NCBI GenBank assembly: GCA_963920665.1
Contig: OY987266.1
Span: 15,691,001 to 15,755,000 of the forward strand
Origin: Straminergon stramineum
Lineage: Eukaryota > Streptophyta > Bryopsida > Hypnales > Calliergonaceae
DNA length: 64,000 bases
Direction: 5' to 3'
The translations under genes were made by a program, and so were the position numbers. This document shows, piece after piece, positions 48,140 through 60,990 of this stretch (position 1 is the first letter of the stretch; the number at the start of each line of letters is the position of its first letter). Below the pieces are notes generated by a model, which was given only the letters and a program-made list of their open reading frames with translations, had not been told where the DNA came from and ran no database searches.

Positions 48140-50113
48140 TCAAACGATTCGAGGAGCAGTCGTGGTGGTGGTGCCCTTCTCACGGCCGTTATCCTCATTC
48201 TCGCCACTGATTTCTTCGAGAGACCGCTGGTTGGTCTCCGGCACCAAAAACGTGCAGAAGAAGCCCAGGCAATTCACACATCCCAGCGCGATCAAAGCAT
48301 ACTTGACTCCAATGCCCTTCTTGTACCCGGGATCCACCAGCGCCTGATGGGGACTCTCAGCGGCGTACAAGAATCCGAAGGCTCCAACAATAGCACCCGC
48401 CTTCCCTGCTGCTGCGGACATACCATGACATGTGGATCGAAACCTCGCCGGGAAAAGCTCAGCGGGCACGATGAACGTCGTGGAATTCGGTCCAAAGTTG
48501 GCAAAGAAAAACGTCAGCGCGTACAGGATGACGAAGCCGATGTGGTTATTCGCTTTGAGAGTGTTGTAAGGGATACTAAGCGCGAACATGAAGACGGTCA
48601 TGAAGAAAAAGCCTTGAAGCTGAATGATCCAGCGGCCGATGTGATCGATGAGAGCCACGGTGAACCAGTAGCCTGGATTGAGGGAAACAAGAGGGTCAAT
48701 GTATGGCCAACCCATGGAAATGAAAAAAACGCAATAAATTATCCTGAGTGTACTTGAAAGAAATCCTCGTAGCAGTATAAGAGCAAGAGTTGTAAGGAGC
48801 TCTGAGACCAAGTATGTAAGAAAGAGTGGTAGAAGGAAGGAGCATCACTGACCGGGAACTGTGGAGCACAGCGCGATTAACGTCTGCGCGCGCGCAATGC
48901 GGTAGACTTCGTGCACGGCGCTCATAGTTTTGGCTGGCGGGATCCATCCGATGGCCGAAAACACGTCCTTCTGAAACAAATTTTGCGAGTAAAAAGCGAT
49001 GTCGAGCAAAAACCAGCAAGTGGTGGTTCCCAACAAGTGTCTCCCGTGGCGTCGAAAAAACTCGGCGCTGAAGAGCTTGTACTGGATGTGCGGCTCCACG
49101 GTGCCGGTGGTTTCCGCCTCGATGGTCATGTGGAGCACTTTGCCCATGTCCGCCGCGGCTTGCTTGGTGTTGCCCTCGATCAAAGCGGTGTAGCGAGCAG
49201 TTTCCGGCATCTTCATGCGGTAGTAGAAAGTGGCGAGCGCAGGGAACGCACCCAGCGCGAAGATGAAGCGCCACAGGAAGTCGGCTTGGCGCGGGGTGGA
49301 GCCGATGGGGTCTTGAGCGAAGGTGGGCACCTTGTAAATGTGGTTGAAGATGGAAGACGAGATGATGCCGACTGCGCCAGCAGCCAAGATTCCAATGCCT
49401 TGCATCGCGAACACGGCGGCAACGAATGCGCCTCGGGTCTTGGTGTTGGCGTACTCGGACATAATCGTGGCACTCAAGGGATAGTCGCCTCCAATACCGA
49501 AGCCCAACCAAAACCTGAAGCACAAGGAACACAAAGAAATTCATGAGCATCCATCATCCTCCCAGAGAAATGACAATTGCTACGGCAAGGCGTGCACATC
49601 CTCAAGCAAGGCTGTGCAACAACACGCGCTTAACTCTACCCAACACCCAACCCAACAGCAAATTCATGAACACCACCACCAACAGCCATGGATCCGTTCC
49701 GGTCTTCCGGACCTGAAGAAGCAGAGGGTGGTAATCACAGCCTTGGGCGTGGTGCCGAACGAGCATCCCGAGGCGATGGAGAAGACGATCATGATGAGAA
49801 GCGTCACTCCGTAAACTTTCTTCCGGCCGAGCTTGTCACCCAACCAGCCGAAGAAGAGCTGGCCGCAGAGCGTGCCCACCAGTGCCACGCCGTTGAGAGC
49901 GGAGTTCGCGCCCGCGGGCAAGATCCCCGGCTTCTTCGTGGCCGGGTCGTAGTAGTAGAGCCGGCCCAGCAGCTTCGTCACAATGGAGATGCAGAACAAG
50001 TCGTAAGCGTCGGTGAAGAAGCCCATACCCGCGATGATGATGGTCGTGAAATGGTACCATTGCGTCTTGGCCTTGTCGAGCGCCGTCAACACTTCCAAGT
50101 TCTGGCCCGCCAT
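48140..50113 (-). CDS. PHT1: PHT1-type inorganic phosphate:H+ symporter
   Basis: Plasma-membrane carrier of the major facilitator superfamily that takes up phosphate with protons. Exons 50113-49713, 49514-48853 and 48672-48140 join through GT-AG introns of 198 bp (phase 2) and 180 bp (phase 1) to give 531 residues, the usual length. The start ATG 50113 gives the family-type N-terminus [18 protein letters not shown]. The signature [16 protein letters not shown] spans the first part of exon 2. Residues that bind phosphate or protons in the fungal PiPT structure have counterparts: Asp in TDAYDLF, Asp-Tyr in GGDYPLS, Gln in FAMQG, Trp and Asp in YWFTVALID, Asn in NFGPN. Twelve hydrophobic segments are expected, with a charged central loop, and the C-terminus has the usual [10 protein letters not shown]. 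The exons are GC-rich in an AT-rich region. No P1BS motif (GNATATNC) was seen in the 1.5 kb upstream. Which PHT1 member it is cannot be said. Confidence 0.96.
48673..48852 (-). other. PHT1 intron 2
   Basis: Donor GT at 48852-48851 after GTTCCCG, acceptor CAG at 48675-48673. Splicing rebuilds Gly in [13 protein letters not shown]. Confidence 0.9.
49515..49712 (-). other. PHT1 intron 1
   Basis: Donor GT at 49712-49711 after TTCTTCAG, acceptor CAG at 49517-49515. Splicing rebuilds the Arg codon in [15 protein letters not shown]. Many seed-plant PHT1 genes have no intron at this place, so the position may help to place the lineage. Confidence 0.9.
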
Positions 50114-51500
50114 CTGGACCGACGAAGGTCACTCACTCGCTACAATTTTTTGTGTCCCCTTTGATCACAATCGCTGCGTCACTCCTGCATCGAGACACCC
50201 GCAAACAGTATTAGGAATTCGGAAGTCAAAAGCGGTGGAGGGAGTAACTGCAACTACCGTCGTGAGGACGATCATGAAAGAGACTCTCTACCGTTACGCC
50301 ACTCGCAGGCGGTTACTGAACCCGACTCTCAAGCATTCCACAAAATGGGTCACACACCAGAAAATCCACGCACCTACATTTCCAAAACACAAGTGCACGC
50401 CCACGGCTACAAATCAAAATCCAAAGCCTCCCTCCTCCCTCTCAATGATAAATGTTCTCCCATGATCCTTCCCACAAACCCAGACTCTAGTTCTCCACTT
50501 CCACCACCATGTCCCAACCAATACTTCCTGTCCAGTTCGCACACCACGAAACCAACTGCCACCCCTCTCTCCCCTCCTAGCAAGGCCCTCCAACACACCT
50601 ACATTCCCCACCCAGTACACAGAATTCGCATTCTCCACTTCTTCAGCCCCTACGTCAAAGAAAAAAAAGAATCCTCAAACTCAACATAACGATTCACGCC
50701 GCTCCCAATTCCCACCCCCCAAAAAAGAAACTCATCTCGCAATGCGCAATTCTCACCCACCCCACCCCACAAGATCTCCCCAAGACAAGAATCTCACGTA
50801 CAACCTCTAAAAGCTCCCAAAGCTCCAAACTTCCCCAAAGCAAGAAAGCGCCCAAGATTCCAAGAGATTCAACCGTCCCAACCAAAGCTGCAGGTCCCAA
50901 GACTCCCAACGATTAAAAATTCCCAAATTCCTGACCCCCACAGCAACTTCCTGACCCCTACACAAAGTCGTGACCCCCCAAACTGAGCGGAGCTTATTCC
51001 CACTTGAAAGCGCTCCGCAAGCACCCACCTGAAGCCCCAGAGCAGGTTCTACAAGAAGGGAGTCTCACCATGGCCTAAAAGCTCGTTGGGGAGAGTGGTC
51101 CCTGAGCTAGCTCGGTGATCACATATGTTCTGGGGTGGAGTAACTGGAAGAAATTATAATATAGGAAGGGAGGAGAAGACGGGAGTATGGGAAGCGGCTT
51201 GCGAGGTGGGGGGAGGGGTGTCCGTGAAAGGGGAGGAATCTGTCGCCGGGCGCTGGTTGGGCGGGCGGGCGGACTATGACTGCTCTTCGTTGGGGTCCAA
51301 GGGCCAACTGAAGAGGCACAAATTGCAGCGCGTATCCGGGGCCGGGGCCGTGAACGGTGATGACTGAGGCGTTGTGAGGGCGATACGCGAGCTTGCGAGT
51401 TCTTTTTCTTATTCTATTCGCGAGCGGCTGCGTGCGCGGCCCTACTGAATCTCTCGTGGGTAGGGTGGACAGTTCGGTGGGAGAGGGAGGAGGGGGCATA
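50114..51500 (-). promoter_or_regulatory. GC-rich 5' flank of PHT1
   Basis: G+C-rich sequence upstream of the transporter start, with pyrimidine-rich stretches at 50340-50700. TTGTAG at about 50139-50144 on the minus strand could be the acceptor of a 5'-UTR intron. The frame 51595-51119 has a Pro/Arg/Ser-biased composition and no domain, and is more likely promoter or leader. No clear TATA box was pinned down. Confidence 0.45.
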
Positions 51501-51752
51501 GGGTTGACCCGGGGGGATAGACCCCCCTTTTTGCCTTTGCCAAGGGAAAATGTAAAAAGTACAAAAGTTGCTGCGCTAATTTTGGATTTCACCACCTCTC
51601 CTAACTAATTTCGGGGTTTTGGATTACAAGTAGGAATTCAAAATTTCCAAATTTTATCATGGGTGGAAAATTAAAAAATAATTCCGGTGTTTTTCTCAAG
51701 AATAATCCCTTGGGTAATGAGGGATAATAAGGGGGGCAATCTCTCCTTGTTG
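51501..51752 (-). mobile_element. Small TIR element (GGCCAAGGAG family), copy 2
   Basis: Diverged inverted copy of 43570-43814: minus-strand ACAAGGAGAGATTGCCCCCC and CCCTTATTATCCCTCATTACC match GGCCAAGGAGGATTGACCCC and CCCTTATTGCCCTTTATCCC. It lies about 1.4 kb upstream of the transporter start. Confidence 0.5.
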
Positions 51753-54218
51753 CATTGGGTTGGTTAACCCCTAATTGTATAGGGAATGATCGCATGGAGG
51801 AACGTCATTAATCCTATTTCATTCAAAAGGGAAAATGGATAGGAAAAACAAATAGGGTAAGGAATCCCAACATGGATTTTGGGACATTAGGTCTTGTCAC
51901 CCCAAGGGTGGTGTGTGAAGCTTGAGGACTCATGAAGGGCAAAAGGGCTTAACAACCAAAAATCTCGAGTCCTAATTCCTTACCAAGTGTAAAGAACAAT
52001 CATGGGTCTTTCTAAGAATCCATGGCCCAAAAAAATAGTGTAAAATGGCCTTCAATTTGGAATAACTTGCATAAAGCACTTGCCCATGTGAAAATCTCAA
52101 AAATTATATAAAGAAGGCGCCTTGAAAACTTAAAAGAATCTTTCAAGCACTTATTTACAACAAACACCGCTAAACTACATCAATAAAATTATTTAAAATG
52201 GATGAATAATTGGTTAGGTTGAAGATTAGTATGGCCAATCTAACAACTCCACTTTTGTACACCACAAATGCTACAACTCCACCATTACAACAAATATTGA
52301 ATAGTATGTTCTTATGATAAATAGGTTAGACCACAGATAATGACATTTGAAAATTTTGAATTCATATTTGGAAGTAAAAATCCTCGATGAGATTACAAAA
52401 CACAAAATTCTTTGCTCAAAATATGGGGTAAATTTTTTTCTTCTTTCTTCAAGTGTGCTCATGTGGAGGAAAAAAGATCTAAGTGCTACATCCTCAGGGA
52501 AGATTCAAAGCACTACTGTAGCACAATCCAAAAACAACCTCATCCTTTCTTAGTACAAAAGTTAATTCTACCATACTATTGTATAACTTGAAAATTCCTT
52601 CCTTCTAGGATCCAAGGAAAAGAAGAACCTCCCTTCCCATAAAACCTAGGAAGACTAATAGCTAGAGAAGTTGGTTTTAAAATCCAATAATAATTAGGGG
52701 ATTCCTTAGATGTCAAGGAAGAGAAAGTGACACCTCCACCTATACAAAGGTTAACAATGTTATGATTATTGTCTCTCACTCTAATGATGCCAAATTTGCT
52801 CTAATTCCGAAATCATACAAAATTGAAAAGCATACAAAAGGGTAGTTTAGAGTATTTTAGATAAATTCAATACAATCTAGTCTACACTATTTTCATTTTG
52901 TCTCAAATACTATGATTTCATCCTACTTTGATTTATTTTCATCTAATTTTTATTCAAATTTCATCCAAAGGTTTATATAAAACTATGAATTAGATCTCAA
53001 GTTCTTTAATAATTACCCCAAGTTAGTGCAAGGAATTATCAAACTATTTAATCTCTCACATTAATTTCATTAACTTGTGTAGGATTTTTTAAGTGGTGAA
53101 ACCAATCAAAAAATTTGAAGAATTCAAATAGGATTGAATCTCAAAATTACTAGGGGATAGGCAATTTAGGAGATCTCAACATAACAAACAAAACAAACAG
53201 CGTAACTTGAGGTATGGATATTTAACACTACAATAGGTATGTTTGGCACTTGATATTGGCAGTAGAATTTTCATTTTGATATATTCTTTATTTCAATGGA
53301 ATTGTCTTTTGATTTTGTTTGATTTTCAACTAGGTTATATATTTTTCAATATTAGTGACTCTAAAAAGTATATTAAATACTTCAATGTACTATTTGACTC
53401 TACAATAGTAGAGTTGATGTTTTATAACAGTGTTTTTTAAAATAAATTTATCCTTCACTTGTACAAACATCAACCTCATATTTCAAAGATGATATATATG
53501 GAAAAAATCTTCATTGAATGCACCTCGGAGTAAATCTTGTAGGATCAATATTTCTTACAACTAGTTATTGTAATGAAGTTATTTTTCAAATAGTAAAAAA
53601 AAATTTTAATGATTTTTGAAACACATTTTAAGAAAATATAATAATTTAGAGACTTAGAGAATAAGTATAGCATGTGCATGAAAAGTTCAAGAATAATTTT
53701 GAAATATTCTTAAAGAAAATTGAAAGAAGAATAAATGTATAATATTGGAAGGATACTTCAAAAGTATGCTTTTTATATGTATTAAATTTCAGTGCATCAC
53801 ATAAGCATATTGAAACTTTGATGGGAATATTTAATTTGTAACTTCATTAGTAGGATTATCATTCCACTGCGACCATATATTGGTAATTCAATAAATTTAT
53901 TCTTTTTTCTTGCAAGGTTTTAACTTTTGTATATAAAAAGATATAAACAACCAAAAAAACTTTTAACTCCATTCTATTGAATCAATTTCAATTTCTAAAT
54001 CTATAATATTCTAGATCCTAGATCAAACCTCAATGCGGCATGGAGATTCTACATGATAATTATAGAATGTCAAAAATATCTATTCAGATGGTGAATATTT
54101 TTCAAAAGTCATATATATGTATGTATGTATAAATGAATGTATATTTCATTTATTACACCTCAATGTAAGGTGGCAAATGTCTTTTTGGAATGAAGATTCA
54201 ATTTTTAAGAAATGAACC
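51753..54218. other. AT-rich stretch
   Basis: No gene seen. TTAACCCCTAATTGTATAGG at 51774 resembles a TTAA-type terminus, but the following sequence (GGGAATGATCGCATGG) matches 43845-43862 outside the small TIR element, so the shared repeat extends a little further. Confidence 0.4.
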
Positions 54219-54260
54219 TTAACCCCTGAGGGACCAAATGACCATTGAACAAAGTATAGG
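54219..54260 (+). mobile_element. TTAA-type terminus, GGACCAA family, left
   Basis: TTAACCCCTGAGGGACCAAA is related, with two differences in 19 bases, to the reverse complement of the 58972 end. The two may be ends of one 4.75-kb element or of separate small elements. Confidence 0.45.
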
Positions 54261-54332
54261 TGTGTGAAGTCATTTTTTCATGGATGCTCTTCAAAGTTTG
54301 ACACAAGGTGTGAACATCTAGCTCGTAAGTAG

Positions 54333-54337
<5 letters not shown>

Positions 54338-54394
<57 letters not shown>

Positions 54395-54395
54395 C
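54338..54395. repeat. (AT)n then poly(T) microsatellite
   Basis: About 15 AT dinucleotides followed by about 28 T. The minus-strand frame across it is an artefact of the simple repeat. Confidence 0.9.
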
Positions 54396-55157
54396 CAATC
54401 AAATGTCTAGATCAAAAGTTATGCTCTCTTGAACTTTGGGGGCAATCCGGGAACTTTGGGCCCCATATACAAAACTCTTCCTATAATTTTGAAATTTGGA
54501 AGTTTTGAATTTTTATATGATACAAGATGCAATGTCCAAAAAATTAACCATGTGTAGGCTAAAATCTCACTCTAGGTGGAGTTAAAGTCCACTAGCCTTA
54601 TCGGGCAAGGTAAAAAAAAACTATTTTTTTAACTTCAAATGTTATAATTTTTCAATTTGTGCTATCGAAGTTTTAAAAAAAATTTCCACACATTCTAAAG
54701 TAATTGTGTAATACAAGTTTGTATGGTTGAATTTTAAAGAAAAAAAATGAATTTTTTCTCACTCCCCTAAAAGTGGTAGTTCTTCACAATTTATGCCCAA
54801 AATGTGTCCCAGTCTTTTAGAGATTAAAAGGAATAGGATAACGATAACTTCATAAGTAAAGAAAATTTTCAAAAATGAAGAATAAAGTGTTCATTTTGTA
54901 GAAATAGATTGGTGGTTTTGTAGAAACTTTACGGCAAAGTAAAGTGGTCTTTCTTTTTGAATGAAATGGTGCTTTCTAGACTAAATTGGAAAAAGTTGTA
55001 ACACATCACAACTTCAGGAATGAAAGAATAACATGACAACTTCAAATTTATGAATCATAATACTATTCACTAGTGTTTGGGAGGTGAAGAGGGTTTTTTT
55101 TTCCATTTCTTGTAATTCAAGAAGCCCTCCAACAACCATTGGCTATATCTTTATTGC

Positions 55158-55803
55158 TTAACCCCTAAATGCCCAAGGCCTTTTTTGAGCTTCTAGGAAT
55201 TTGCTTTAAATTGAACAAAAAGACAAAATTTTGATAAGTTGTATCAATTTTTTTGAATTGTAATTGTAAAATTCAATCGAGATATGTTAGAGATCACATT
55301 GGAAAAGAAAACACATGAATATCATTTATAGAATTGAAAGATTATAGCGCTTGATCATGAGGGTGTTAAAATTGCAAAAGTAATTTGAAGTCTTTCCATC
55401 CTCTTTTTATATATCAAATCTAAAAATTTGGTCCCTAAAATATATAAGTCTAGAGGACCTAACATGCACAATCCCAACCAATTTATGGCTTGGCAAAATC
55501 TACTCTACAATTTTTTTGAATGAATTTCTAATGTGAGATTTTCTTCAAGATCTAGTGTATCATATTCAAAAGCTCTCAACACTACGGAAAGTCAAGATTG
55601 CAATGGACACCCTTACACAAAATCTTGAATTGAAAAATTATAATCAATCATTTTCAAAATCGGATTTTTTGATGCTAAAACTAAACTTCAAAAAGAATTT
55701 TTCAAAAATACAAACCACTAAAAATAGCAAATTGGTTAGGTTTTATTTAACTTCAAAGTATTGGTGACACCAAAATTTGATGCCTTGGGCATTTAGGGGT
55801 TAA
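55158..55803 (+). mobile_element. TTAA-target element, 640-bp family, complete copy
   Basis: TIRs are perfect over 22 bp from TTAACCCCTAAATGCCCAAG inward; the right end is GCCTTGGGCATTTAGGGGTTAA. Total length is 646 bp including TTAA on both sides. The interior is AT-rich; the 70-codon frame at 55555 is not conserved in the copy at 41233. It is the best-preserved copy of the family. Confidence 0.85.
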
Positions 55804-58800
55804 ACAAAAGAATTATAATTGAAATTCCTTTTGTGTTGGAAAGCATTATATCTTCTCAAAAGGAAGTACAAGCAATACTATGCAACTATGCAATTGAAAG
55901 TGGCAGCTTACATTGGCTCATAAAACTTGTGAGAAAAATCAAGAAAAATCAATGATTCTCTCCCCTCAATATATGAGCACATCTATAAATACAAATGTGG
56001 ATAAAAATATGGTCTATATATATGAGTACAAATACATATATGAGTACAAATTTTCAACAAATGTTATTAAAGATCTTTCTAAATGGTCACATAATAAGTC
56101 ATTACAAAAAATCTTTCTACTTGGACTATGCTTAAAGCTCCACATATTGTGGTAGTGAATAAAATGGTGACTCCTCAACAATACACAATAGAATATAAAC
56201 CTCATAACTTCAAATTTAGAAATAAATAAATTAGTGTGTCTAATGACTCTAAGTGGTGGTTTAAGAGACAACTTTAGGAATGAAAAAATGACAAAAAAAA
56301 CTTCAACTTCACAAATGAAGTCATAAATTCAGATTTTTTTATTATTGAGACAACTCCATCCTTAGAAATGAAGTGGCAACTTCAAGATTGAAAGAATGAA
56401 GTTGTGTTGATTCACGAATGCATGAAGTGATAAAGGAATGAAGCGACAACATCAACATTAGGAATAACATTAAGCAAGAAAATGTAAGGAAGAATAATGT
56501 GTTTGACAGGCAACATCATGAAGGGTTGAAAGAATGAAGTGACAACTACAACTTTAGGAATCAAGTAGTTTTGACTTCAAAAATGTAGTGACACCTTAGG
56601 TTTCACACAACCCTAACTATTGTACAAAAATTGCATTGAAATTTGCGCCCAAAAATAATTTAGCATTTACCTTTTGGCAATTACATTTATGGTGGATTAC
56701 CTAAGGTGGATGGTTTGGGTGGATGATTAGTGGACATATAGATAGCTGTTTGGTTGACAATTGGACAATTTGATGGATTGTCCAATTGGATAGTTAGCAG
56801 AGACAAAAAGGTTTCTAATAAAGATGTGTACTGAAGCCAATAAAGAACTAAAAAACAAGATATTGATGGGTAGACATTTTAGGTGGTAGATGGACAAATG
56901 GTTATAGGCAAACAACCTTAGGCAACAAATGGAGATGGAAAAAAGATGGATAGGAGGACAATAGATGGGCCTACAATTGATAGTGCAATAGACAAACACT
57001 TGACCACTATATATTTGTCAAATTTGAATCAAATTTAATTTTTTTTATGTCAGAAAATGTTTCCAAGGTCACCTCTACATTGGACGGATCCATGTGGATG
57101 TCTAGGGTTTGAAAAACCATCAAGACATCAACTTAGGAATGTATCTCTTGAAAAACAAAGTCCTTCCAAGAATGAATTAGCCACTTAAGTTTTTGTGATA
57201 ACACATCATAGACACCACCTTAAAAGCATCCCATGAGAATGAAAATTTGAGATTTCAAAATTTACCCCTTTTTAAAAGCATTCATATGTCATTCCTTACT
57301 TTTGCATCACCAAAAAATGTCCACATCATTTGTAATTTGTTGTCTCTAAAGGTTGTCTACTTGGTAACTTGGCACCACCATTAATAAAACGTTGGAAGAC
57401 AAATGCAAATGTAATCTTAGACCTTGCATGTGTACAAATTAATGTATTTTGGACCCAATTTGCATATGGTCATTGGGCATTAATGAATAAAGTGATGACT
57501 TAAAAAATGATGGTGGCTTCATGTATAAGTGGCAACCTCATGTACAAGTGGCAACCTCATGTACAAAGTAACAAGTTTAGGAATTAAGCATGAACTTCAT
57601 AAATGAATAAGTTGGTGACTTTTTCTAGGATGAAGTGTTGGATTATAGATTGGAGGGGCAATTTTGACTAAACTAAGAGAACTTTAAGAATGAAGTGAAG
57701 GCTTCAACTTTAACAATGAAAATGAAGTAGTTCAAGACTTTAGGGAAGAAGTGCAAGCTTTAGCAATGAAAGAATAAAGTGTCAAATTTATGATAGAACA
57801 AACTGTCAACATCAACCGTATGAATAAATATTAACTTCAAGAATGCAAAAGTAGTAACTATTATAGAAGGAAATGGTGGCTTCTATAATGCAGTGACACA
57901 TTGGCTTCAAATATCAACTTCAATTTTATATATGATAACTTTAGCTTCAACTTGAAGAATGCAATGACTAATTCACCTTCAACTTGAGGAATAAAGTAAT
58001 AATTTGAGCGTCAACTTGAAAGATGAAGTAGCATTTTTGGCCCCTAAAGTTCCATGACTATGTTTTCACTAAAAATGCTCCAAAACTAACTTTTTAGTAC
58101 AAGTACCAAATTCTTGAAAAAATACTTTTTTTGACACATGTAACCGGAGGATCTTGTATTATGTTGACTTGAAAACATATAATAAAAATTACAGAAATTT
58201 CCACTACGTGGATTGCAAGATATAAGCATTCAAATTCATTGAAATCATTTTCTTGGCCCTACAAAAAATAGGGCAATTGCACTTCACAAGCTCACTTTTC
58301 TATGAAAAAAAGTCCAAAATGGTGGTGCTTCTTTGGATTTTTTTTCCTAGACAAGTTGGCCACATGCTTAAATTTTTTTAAATCATTTGAAATTGCACAA
58401 CATATAGGAAAAACATAGTAAGTAGATAGTAGTAGAAAATGATTCAAAATACTAAATTATTAAAAATTGAATTATGGAATTGAAAAATGTCGATTCCGAT
58501 GGTTGAAATGTTGTAATAAACAATCTACATCCTCAAATTTTATTTTTTCCCAAAAATATTGAAAATTGAGAAGGTAAAGGACTTTAAAGTTTATTTTAGG
58601 GTAGAGAATCCATAATTGCCCACAAACAAAAACTCCTCATAACTTTTGACTCATTAATCAAAATGGAATGATTCAAAGCTTCCCATGTATATATAACTCT
58701 AAAAAACCAATTTCAAATTTTTATTTATGAAAAAAGTGATTATTTCTAATCTACCTAGACTGCCCATTTATGAAAAAAAGTAACATAGTAGGACATAACT

Positions 58801-59299
58801 TTTGACTCATATTTCCAAATGTCATGAAGTTTAATTAGTGCATATGAAAGATATTCCTCATCGTCAACTTCTTTTAAAATTTGGGCCAAAAATATGCAAA
58901 TCTCTAATCACATGTACTTGCCCAAAATTGCTATGTAGCCAAAAAAATGCATGTTGGTCCTTTAGGGGTTAACATCAACTATGGAAGATTAAGTGACAAC
59001 AACATTGACTTTGGATGATGTAGTGATAACTTCAATATAGGCCCTTAGGGAGGGTATATGACACCTTGAGTGTGGACTTTGGAGGATGAAGACAACTTCA
59101 TTGGTCAAACTTTCAGTCATATGGTAAACTACATTTTGGAATGAAGTAACGGCTTGGGCTTTAGCAATTGATTTAGGGCTCGAAGAAACAACTTTAATAA
59201 CCTATTGAAATCAAGGTGAAGTGACAACTTGAGTCATTGACTTTGGAGATGAAGTGATAGATGCATATGTCAACTTTGGAATGTAGTGACAGCTTGAGC
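55804..59299. repeat. Degenerate satellite-like region (GAAGTGACAACTTCA words)
   Basis: From about 56270 on, words such as GGAATGAAGTGACAACTTCA and AACTTTAGGAATGAAG recur at irregular spacing, mixed with unrelated AT-rich sequence. It appears to be an old, decayed tandem array. No genes are seen; frames at 55913 and 56014-56999 are short and without domains. Confidence 0.55.
58935..58972 (-). mobile_element. TTAA-type terminus, GGACCAA family, right
   Basis: Ends GTTGGTCCTTTAGGGGTTAA. Read inward on the minus strand it continues CATGCATTTTTTTGGC, matching the terminus at 34643. Confidence 0.55.
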
Positions 59300-59830
59300 C
59301 GTAGAAGTTGGGAATGAAGTGACAACTTCAGCTCACGATTTGGGGAATGAAGTCATAGATGCAGTCATGAATTGACTTGAGCCATTGACTTCAGGGATGA
59401 AGTGACAAAGGCATTTGTGATTTTGGGAATGAAGTCATAGATGCAATCGACAATTGACTTGAGCCATTGACTTCAGGGATGAAGTAACAAATGCATCTGT
59501 GATTTTGGGAATGAAGTTATAGATGCAATCAATAATTGACTTGAGCCATTGACTTCAGGGATGAAGTGACAAAGGCATCTGTGATTTGGGGAATGAAGTC
59601 ATAGATACAATCGACAATTGACTTGAGCCATTGACTTCAGGGATGAAGTGACAAAGGCATCTGTGATTTTGGGAATGAAGTTATAGATGCAATCAATAAT
59701 TGACTTGAGCCATTGACTTCAGGGATGAAGTGACAAAGGCATCTGTGATTTGGGGAACGAAGTCATAGATACAATCGACAATTGACTTGAGCCATTGACT
59801 TCAGGGATGAAGTGACAAATGCATTTATGA
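59300..59830 (+). repeat. 82-bp minisatellite with a two-unit pattern
   Basis: Units of 81-83 bp with GACTTCAGGGATGAAGT at about 59387, 59468, 59551, 59633, 59714 and 59797. Two unit types alternate: one with GAAGTTATAGATGCAATCAA, one with GAAGTCATAGATACAATCGA, so a dimer of about 164 bp has been amplified. Confidence 0.9.
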
Positions 59831-60586
59831 TTTCGTGATGAAGAATAACTTCAATCTTTAACTTCAAAGATAAAATGACAAATGTAACCATTGACTTAAG
59901 AAATTACATGACTTCAAGCATGAAGTGAAAGCTTCAATATAAACTTTGAGTATAAAATAGTGATTGTTTGAATGAAAGTGCAACATCTCTTCTTTCATAT
60001 TCCAAATGTGAAGAGATACCACAAAATGAAACTTTTCAAAAACTTTTATTTTATCAATATAATTAGAATGATTCAAAGATTCCAACATACTATGAAATAA
60101 AATATCATTTTTATTTAATTAAAATAGGCCAAAAAAAATAACTACTTGTATTGCACCAACTTACTCCTACAACAAAATAAAGTAATTCATCACTTTGGCA
60201 ATATATACAAAAATTGCATGAAACAAAATTTGACATGAAGAAGACGATGATTTAGACCTACATCAAAATATTAAAAAAAAAATCTAAAATCCAAAATCCA
60301 AAATCACTAAAGTAGGCTCCAAAATGATATAATTCACTTTATGCAATGAAAGACTTGAGGGATTAATAACTTCATGAATGTATGATTGTAGGAATTAAAA
60401 TCAAGTAGCAACTTTAGAAATGAAATGCCAAATTCCAAAACTAGGAAATAGAGTATTCATCATTCTTTGAAGAACTTAATATTATAATTTGTAGCCTACT
60501 CTTGTAAGACACCATGATCTTGAACCTTCAAATATTGAGTGTTATGACTAGTAGATCCAATCAAGGTCACCAAAATTTTTGGAAAT
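59831..60586. other. AT-rich stretch
   Basis: Decayed satellite words fade out at about 59960; otherwise nothing is recognised. Confidence 0.4.
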
Positions 60587-60990
60587 TTAACCCATACATG
60601 CCCAAGGCATTTTTTGAGCTTCTTGATGTTTGCACAAAACCAAACAAAGAGCCCAAATTTTGACAAATTTTCTTAGTTTTATTTTATTAAAATTGTAATC
60701 ATATAAGATAAAATTAGATGTATTATGAATCACGTAGGAAAAGAAAATAGAACAACATCACTTATGGATGGAGAGATTATAGTGTTTGATTAGTAGGATG
60801 TTATTTGAAGTATGTCAATCCTTTTCTTACATGTCAAATCTATAAATTGAGGTCATGAAAAAAATACAAGGTTAAAGGACATAACATGCATAACCATAAT
60901 CAATTTATGGTTTCTCAAAATTTACTCAAAATCTTTTTTATATGAATTTCTAATTAAATTTTTTGCCCTAATTGAGTAATTTATCAAGTA
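60587..60990 (+). mobile_element. TTAA-target element, 640-bp family, truncated copy
   Basis: Begins TTAACCCATACATGCCCAAG and follows 55158 onward (GCATTTTTTGAGCTTCTTG, AATCACGTAGGAAAAGAAAA, TTTATGGTTTCTCAAAAT). The match is lost at about 60960-60990 and no right end is present. Confidence 0.7.

Noticed and set aside
48911..50164. Long plus-strand frames over the phosphate transporter
   Set aside because: They are antisense shadows of GC-rich exons; they cross introns and show no domain.
51119..51595. 158-codon minus-strand frame upstream of the transporter
   Set aside because: Biased Pro/Arg/Ser composition in a GC-rich leader or promoter, overlapping the edge of a small TIR element; no domain or start context.
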